Positions 50,301 through 59,300 of a stretch of 64,000 nucleotides of DNA are shown here, one piece after another. This DNA comes from Panulirus ornatus (taxonomy: Eukaryota > Arthropoda > Malacostraca > Decapoda > Palinuridae), in NCBI RefSeq assembly GCF_036320965.1, contig NC_092258.1:1026001-1090000 (forward strand), read 5' to 3'. Position 1 is the first letter of the stretch, and each line of letters starts with the position of its first letter. The notes beneath the pieces were generated by a model. The model was not told where the DNA came from and searched no databases. It saw nothing but the letters and a program-made list of their open reading frames with translations. Both the position numbers and the translations under genes were made by a program.

Positions 50301-53300
50301 TGTTGTTTTGTATATATTTTTAAGGGGTTAATGCAAGACAAAGATCGAGTATGAGTTCAGTGTCTTCAGTATGGAAGTTGCATCTTGAGAATGAAAGGTA
50401 TTGTGGTATGTTGAACTGGTGATTACAATATTGACAAGATGGCAGGTGTCCAAAACATTTTTGAGAAAACATAACTTGTACTAGGGAGATTAGTTATTCC
50501 AAGTGGTTGGTCTGCAGTAGGGGTGTATGATGTCAATATGGCTGTTAAATATGTCTACTAATTGGGTGATGAGGGAGGTAAATGAAAGCCATGGAGAGAG
50601 GGGCAAGTATGTAGTCTGTAGGGGATGAAAGGGCCAGGGAAGTGAGTCAGTTGTTGTTTGCTAGTGATACAGCACTGGTGGCAGATTTGAGAGAGGAACT
50701 GCATTAGTTGGTGACTGAGTTTGGAAGAGTGTGAAAGGAGGAAGTTAAGAGTAAATGTGAATAAAAGCAAGGTCATGAGGTTCAGCAGGGTTGAGGGACA
50801 AATTAGTTGGGGTGTGATTTAAATGGAGAAAAATTGAAGGAAGTGAAGTGTTTCAGGTAACTGGGAGTGGATATGTCTGTGAATGGAACCATGGAAGCAG
50901 AAGTGAGTCATATGGTGGGTGAGGTGTGAAGATTCTAGGAGCAATGAAGACTGAGTAGAAACAGAGATCATTATGTGGGAGAGCAAAAAGGGTATGTTTG
51001 AAAGTAGTAGTTCCAACAATATTATATGCAAGCAAGACATGGACTATAGATGAGGATGTTTGTAAGAGGGTAAATATGTTGATTTGAAATGTATGAGGGT
51101 ATGTGGTGTAAGGTGATTTGATTGACTAAGTAATAAAAGGGCAAGAGAGAGATGTGGTGATAAAGAAAAAAAAGTGTAGCTGAGAGAAATGAAAAGGGTG
51201 TGTTGAAAAAGTTTGAATATCTAAAGAGAATAAGTGAGGAAAGGTTGATAAAGAGCTGTATGTGTCAGAAGTGGAAGGAATAAAGAGAAGGTGGAGACCA
51301 GTTTGCAGAAGGAAGAAAGGAGTGAAAAATATTTTGAGTGATTGGGGTGTGACCATGCCAGAAGGTAGAATGCATGCACAAGATAGAGTGAATTGGAACT
51401 ATGTGATATACAGGGGTCGACATGGTGTCAGCTGACTAAATCAGGGCATGTGAAGTGTCCAGGATAAACAATGGAAAGGTCAATGGAATGGTTGTAGATA
51501 GGGGACCTATCAATTAGAACATAATTCAATAATGACAACCTACCATCTACGCGCCCTACACCCACATATACCTATGTAAATTCCTCTATCGAAACCAGGT
51601 ATTCCCAATCACAGTCCTTTTTTACCACAAAACCTCACAAGCTGTTCCCCCTTTTATTCACAGTGGGGAACCCATTCTTCCCAATTATACCCTCAACTGC
51701 CACATCACCCACTCTCATATTCATATTACCCATCACTAACCTCTTCACGAAGCCTAATATCATGAATTTTCAAGTAACATTCATGAAGAAAATATTCATT
51801 TATTAAATGCAGTATCTATAATGGTTCCTAAACATCCATCAAATGTAGGGAATATGAACAAACAAATATTTCTGTCACCATCTTTCTTTCCATTCTCTAT
51901 GTCAGTTTTGTAAAGCCGACCATACTTTGCATCAGTTCAGTCTCAACTGCTCCCTTTCTAGCAATCTCCAAAGTGTATTCATAGATCATTTCAAACCCAT
52001 CATGTTTGGAAAACTGCCTGTGGTGAGAGTATAGGTAAAGCATCCAAGGTGCCCAGGAAAGTGAATAATATAGACTTGATGATGATATGCAGGGTTGAGG
52101 CAGGTGAGCTTCACGTACATGTGGGTCAGTCACTTGGATTAGCTTTCTCTACCATTAAAACAATACTTGATAACAGAAAGGATAAAAAGGAACAGCCAGT
52201 CCACCATGTCATAAGTTCAAAGACTGGTTTTAGTGCATTACACATGACAGCTAGAGTAGATGTGAGCAGATAAGGATACTCTTCATCTGTTCCTGGCACA
52301 ACCTCACTAAAGTAGTAAACAGTAAACATATATGGATAACATAAATATAAAAATTATATAAAGAATTCTGCTTAAACTTTAAAACAGAGATAGAGCAGTT
52401 GTATTCTGCATTCATTCTAGAAGCAATGAATGACAAACACAGGAATCTGTATTTTACCATTGACAGAAATCTTGGCAGTTTTGTTCCGATGCGTTTGAGT
52501 AATGTCTTCAGGTGGTTGACCAGAAGTTTTCTCCAGACTGCAGAGCTCCCGCACCTCCCTGCATTATCAATTTTGTATTAATGTTAACTGTCATGTCACC
52601 TACAACACACTATTAATAAAAAATCAAAAAGTATGAAGCAAGAAGCATTTCTAGATATGTGGACAGAACTGGAAAACTTAATTCACTCTGTCATAACACA
52701 CATAAGGTAAGGATTCATGTGCATACTTTTGGAGCTTTATGCATCTGATCAATACCTATGTAAAGGGAATGGTTATAACATTTGTCTGCTATCATATTTC
52801 TCCTTCATTTTCCTTAGCATACAATATAACACAAAACCTATGCAATAGCTTATACTATATTCTCAGTTGAAAATTACTTACATAATTAACCATTTTCTTT
52901 GCTTATGGTATGTCAAAGCTAAACCAGAATAACCATCTATCACGACAAATCTAATCACTCTAACTTTGAATACATTAATCTTCCACATTTTCATATACTT
53001 AATCAGAATCTAATAAAAAAAGTCATCATAACTAAGTTTAACAAGACCAACAATCCAGAATCTTTCAAAATCTAGTGTAAACATTATGAAATGTGTTCCA
53101 CAGGAACAACATTTAGTCTGAAAGGGATGAGAAGGCCTGGGAAGTGAGTCAAATATTGTCTGCTGATGATAAAACACTGGTGGCATATTCAACTGAGAAA
53201 CTGCAGAAGTTGGTGACTGAGCTTGGAACAGTGTTAGAGAACAGAATAAGTGAAGAGTAAATGTGAGTAAAAGCAAGGTCATTAGCTTTACCAAGATTGA

Positions 53301-56300
53301 GGGACAGGTAAGTTGAGGTGTGAGTTTGAATGGAGAAAAACTGAAGGAAGTGAGGTGTTTTAGATACCTGGGAGTAGAGCTGATGGCAATTGAGACCATG
53401 GAAGCAGATGTGAGTTAGTGTCAGTGAGGGGGGTAAAGGTTTTGGGGGCACTGAAGAATGTGTGGAAAGAAAGATTACTAAGTGGGAGGGAAAATCAGGT
53501 ATGTCTGAAAGTACAATGGTCCTAAAAATTGTTTATGTATATGAGGAATGGGCTATAGTTGAGGATGTGTAGAGGGCAGATGTGTTGGAAATTATATGTT
53601 TGAGGACATGTGGTGTGAGATGGTTTGATAGAGTAAGCAATATAAGGGTAAGAGAGAGATGTGAAAATAAAAAAGTGATTGAGAGAGGTGAAGGGCATGT
53701 GCTGATATGGTTTGGACATGTAGGTAAAATGAGTGAAGAAATGTTAACAAAGGGGAAAAACATTTTAGGAGTGAAGGGAACACAGACGGAGGAAACCAAA
53801 CTGGAGATGGAAGGATGGAGTGAAAAAGATTTTGAGTATCAGGGCATGAACATGCATGAGGGTAACATGGAATGCAAGGGATAGAGTGAATTGGAATGAT
53901 GTGGTATACAGGGGTCAACGTGCTGTCAATGGACTGAACAAGGGTATATGCAGTAACCTAGGTAAACTATGTAAATGTCTGTGGGGCCTGGTTGTAGATA
54001 GGGACCTATGGTTTCAATACACATGACAGCTAGAGATGGATATGATTGAAAGTGGCCTTTTTTTTGTCCATTATCGATGCAACCTCACTAATGCAGGAAG
54101 TGGCAATAAAGTATGAAAGAAAAAGAAAAGAATTAACAACATTAAACTGAAGAATCAAAATGTACAAAAAAAATGCTTCTTCAAATTCTTTAAAACATTA
54201 ATCATAACTATAAAAAAAACATGAGCATGAAAGTTTGCAGTGGTTTTAGATAAAGAGAAATTAAATGTTTGTGAAAGAAGGATGAAAATAGGTGAGCTTG
54301 GAAAAGAGGTCTGTGTACAGAGATACTCAGAAAGACAGTGAAGAGCTGCAGAGGGTTAGAGTTTATGAAACATGGGGAATGGGAGATGAGTAGGGTAGTA
54401 GGATAGTAGTGCTTACAAGTATGGGTAAGGTGCGAAGCAGGTGGAAGACGCAGGTGTATGAGAAAGGATACTAAGAGGTGGAATGAGAAAGTTATATTGC
54501 TAGTGAACGAGAAAAGAGAGAAAAAAGAGAAAAAAGATAAAATATCAGAGATTCATTCAGAATAAAGCAGTAGGAAGTCAATAAAAAGATAAGCAAGCTG
54601 AAGAAGAGTGCATACAAGAGATGGAGAGAAACAATTGATGAACTTCAGAGGGAATAAGGAAATGTTTTGAAAGAGAATAGATGGGTGCACCTGTGAAAAA
54701 AGCACATGGGGAAATGGTAACCAGTAAAGCTGAGATGTAAAAGGAATGGAAGGAGAATTCTGAAGGACTCTCAAGTTCATCAAATAACAGGCTTGCTGAT
54801 GTGGTGTGCTTGGGATAAGGTGGCAAGGAGAGTAAGAGTCCTGATTGATGGTTTGGTGAAAAAAGGAAGCAGTGGAGGCCTTACATAAGATGATGTGTGG
54901 CAACAGGAGTGGATGGGATTACAACTGAATCACTCAAAAAGAGGAAATGACTGTGTTCTTGATTGGTTAATTAGGCTATTCACCATTCATATGGCTCAAG
55001 GTGAGGTGGCTGAAGACTGGCAGAAAGTCTCAACAGCATTCTTATCCAGGTACATTTGAAGCAAAGGCCAATGCTCACATTACAGAGATGGCCATGACTG
55101 GGCATGCTTTGCTGTGCCATGTCAGTCAGTTAATGAATAAATATCAAGTGAATATATCTAGTATGCTGTATGGGAGACTGGTGATTGAGAGAGCACTGGC
55201 TGGCACAAAAATATGATTGGGGAGAAGCAGTGTGGCTTCAAGAGATGTAGATGTGTGGACCATGTGTTTTTTATTTGAAGAATGTACGGCAAAAATACTT
55301 GAAGAAAGTGAGTGAATAATATGTTGGACATTAAGAATCTGGATAAATGATTGAGAGAGCACTAGCAGGCACAAAAATCTGGTTGGGGAGAAGCAGTTTG
55401 GCTTCAAGAGATGTAGATGTGTGGACCATGCATTTTTTGATTAGAAGAATGTATAGCAAAAATAATTGGAGAAAGTGAATGAATAATATGTTGGATATAT
55501 GAATCTGGAGATATCACATGATAAGAGCTGAGAAAGAGACCCTGCGGAAGGTGCTAAGAATATATGAAGTAAATAGAAAGTTACTAAATACAGAGGAATT
55601 TTTACCAGGGATGTTAGACAATTATGCAAGTAAGAAGTAGGGCGAGTGTCTGTGTTAAGGATGTGTAATGTCACTGTAGTTGTTCATCTGATTGCAGATG
55701 GGTGGTGAAGGAGGATCTTTATGCAATGGGTTGATCTATGGTCTGTAGGGGGAGGGGGTATGGGAGCTGAATTAGTTTGTGTTTGAAGATGATAGGACTT
55801 TAGTGGCAGACTCCAGAGAGAAACTCCACAAAATGGTGACAAAAGTCTGGGTAAGTGTGCAAAGAAGAAGGTTGACAGTCATTGTAAACAAAAATATGGT
55901 CATGAAGTGCATCATGGGATAACACAGATGGTCTAAGATTAAGTATGAATGGGAATGATCTGTGAGAAGTGGAGGGCTTTCTGTCCCTAGGAGTGGACAT
56001 GAACTAAAGTGAATCACAAGCAGTAGAAGGGTCTAATGTGTTAGGTCCACTGAGTGTATGGTAGGAGTAGTTGGTTTCTGTTTGAATACAAAGTAGTCCT
56101 GAGTGTCGTTTGGAGGTGGATCTTGGACCATGAATGTAAAAAAAGGGAAGTGGGTGAACATGCTGAAAATGAAATGTCTACGGATGATGTGTAATGTCAG
56201 GCAAGCTGATCTTTTACAGAATGACAAGATAGACAGAGGTGTGGTAGGAAATGTAGCCTGATTGACAGAGATGATCAGGTTGAGTTAAAACAGTTTGTAC

Positions 56301-59300
56301 AAATGAAAAGTAAACAAAATACACTAACACGATTTACTTTTCAAAAGTGAAGGGAGCAAGGAAAGGGGTAACTAAAGAAGATGGGAGGATAGAGCAAAAG
56401 AAGCCCTTGCATATGAAGGCCTGAACATTCATGAAGGTGAAAGGCACGCATGGGATAAAATGAAATGAAGAGATGTGGTAAATGGGGGCAATTTGTTGTT
56501 AATGGATTGAAACAGGATATGTGAAGTGGTCTCAGTAAATCATGGAACAGGCTGTGTGGTAGGCTCTAATTTCTGTGCATTATACATGAAAGCTAAAGAG
56601 TGGATGTGTACAAATGAAGCCACTGTTCATCTGTTCCATACACTACATAACTAAGATGGGAGAAGTACTCATGTATAATAAAATGACTAAAAGAAACATA
56701 CTTCGGAAGAAGTGCAATCTTCTGTTCCATCATGTGTTCTAGCCGTAGGCCTTTTTTGGAAATAGAGTTGACAGGTCCATAGTACCTATATGCATTCTCC
56801 AGCATAGTTCGAAGGTCACCAATTAAATTTGTGATAGTCTTGTAATGTCCAGCTAGCAGGTCCTCCTTGACTGCAAGAAGATATGATAAAACAGATATAC
56901 ATTATAATTCATTCAAATTATACCACAAAATAAATCAACAAACCTTAGAAAAGCATGTTATAAAAGAGTGTTGCTATTCATTTTTTTTCATACTATTCGC
57001 CATTTCCTGTGTTAGCAAGGTAGTGTTAAGAACAGAGGACTGAGCCTTTGAGGGAATATCCTTACTTGGCCCCCTTCTCTGTTCCTTCTCTTGGAAAATT
57101 AGAAACGAAAGGGGAGGATTTCCAGCCCCCCCCACTCCCTCCCCTTTTTGACGCCTTCTATGACACGCAGGGAATACGTGGGAAGTATTCTTTCTCCCCT
57201 ATCCCCAGGGATAGTTGTTCATGATACATTATAGCAAAACAGGAGGTAGGAAGGAAAACAATGAGGGTGAAGACTGGAAAGGCATCTGGAGTGGATGGAA
57301 TTATGGCTGAAATGCTAAAGTATGAAGGAGAAAAAGTGACAGAGTGGATGCATCTTATATGTAATTCAGCACGGAATCAGGTTGTGCCTGAGGAACGGGT
57401 GAAAGCTATTATCATTCCTTTATTCAAAAGAATAGGTGCTAAGGATGCATGTAGCAATTATAGGGGAATAAGTTTGTTAAGTATATCAAAAAAAGCGTAT
57501 GCAAGAATATTAAGTGAAAGAAGTGTCTTCATGTAATAAAACCCTATCAGCACATACATTCACATGAAAAGTTCCATTCTCATTTACTCTAGGCATTCCC
57601 CATTTACCAACTATCTTGCCAATTTCATCTTATGCCACCTTTCCAATGGAAAGACAAACTAATAACAGTGATAGTTCTTTAACAGCAGAATTCTATATAT
57701 ACTAAAAATTTTCATAATTTTCATACATTAAGGGTAATGAGGATAATGCACTAAAACATATCCTTAAGCTGTCTGTTTTCTGCTGCTTCTGTTATGGTAT
57801 GGCCCTTCAGTTTTAGAATCCAATGTAATCAGTTTCTTTTTCCTGAGAATTAAACCACCATAAAATAAAACTAGTTGAAAATAAACATAATTTCATTTAT
57901 GCATGAAAGCTTAAAACACAGAAGGTTTATAATTTTATAAGGGTCACAAAATCAAGCTGACAATAACTCCTTTTAATGCACATGATTCATGTGTGAACAT
58001 GGACAAAAAGTATGTAAATTCTTTACATGAGTGTAAAAGTGAACAGCAATTTATTCAGGGAAAAATAATATTTCAAAAAAATTATGTATATGCAAGTGGC
58101 CTGTTAAGGCTAAGACACTAATGTTTAAGAAGCAGCAATGGAGTTCGCCACTTATGGAGACTCCTTTATGGTTACCATACCCATAAGTGAGTTCCTGAAG
58201 AGAAAGGTCATCAGAGATAGAGACAGATAAAATGGACAGGATGTATATAAAGGAACATACTGAAAATAAATATGAGAGATCAGTAAAAGTAATGCAACAT
58301 GAAACAATCATGTTGTTTCATCAAATTCAGACACCAAATAAGATTTTTTTTACTCACTTTTTTTCAACCATAATGGCTTCTTCACAACCTCCAAGTAATC
58401 TTTGTTTTTACCTGGATCCAACTCAATGGGTTCCATAAATGGAGCATTACTTCCCTTCTGGTAGTCTGACATTAGCTCTACCAAAATTCTGTAAGAAGTG
58501 AAATTGTACATTAAACTGGTAAGTGTAAAACATAAACAAATCAAATATATGAAACATATTTCCATTCTAAAGGTTTCCTTTCATTTATGGTCAATTATGC
58601 ATTGTATCTTTGTGCATAACTTGCAAGCCATTTTCTAAATTAATAACTTTTGGCCTCTTCCTATGCCTTTTACCAATAAACTCACTGATATATGTTTACA
58701 TCCTTTATTCCCAATCTTCTGAAAAAAAAAAAAAAACTACAGACACTTTCAATTTAGTCTTCATTCAACCTAATCATTCCAAAATTTGTCAACTCCTCTT
58801 TTGCCATAATAGCACAAATATGTGCTCAAACTGAATCAATTCCTACACTCTATTTCTCACATTATTCACTTTTATATTCATTATATTCATAGTGGTTCCA
58901 ACAATGTTGTATGGTTGCGAGGCATGGGCTATGGATGGAGTTGTGCGCAGGAGGGTGGATGTGCTGGAAATGAGATGTTTGGGGACAGTGTGTGGTGTGG
59001 GGTGGTTTGATCAAGTGAGTGGTGTGAGGGTGGGGGAGATGTGTGGAAATAAAAGGAGCGTGGTTGAGAGAGCAGAGGGGGGTGTTTTGAAGTGGTTTGG
59101 GCACATGGAGAGAATGAGTGAGGAGAGATTAACCAAGAGGATATATGTGTCGGGGGTGGAGGGAAAGAGGAGAAGTGGGAGACCGAATTGGAGGTGGATG
59201 GATGGAGTGAAGGGGATTTTGAGTGATTGGGGCCTGAACGTGCAGGAGGGTGAGAGGCGGGCAGGGAGTGGGGTGAGTTGGATCGATGTGGTATACCGGG

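Noticed and set aside
52458..52558. Alternative frame RCGSSAVWRKLLVNHLKTLL for this exon
   Set aside because: It looks protein-like, but the phases of both neighbouring exons fit only the other frame.
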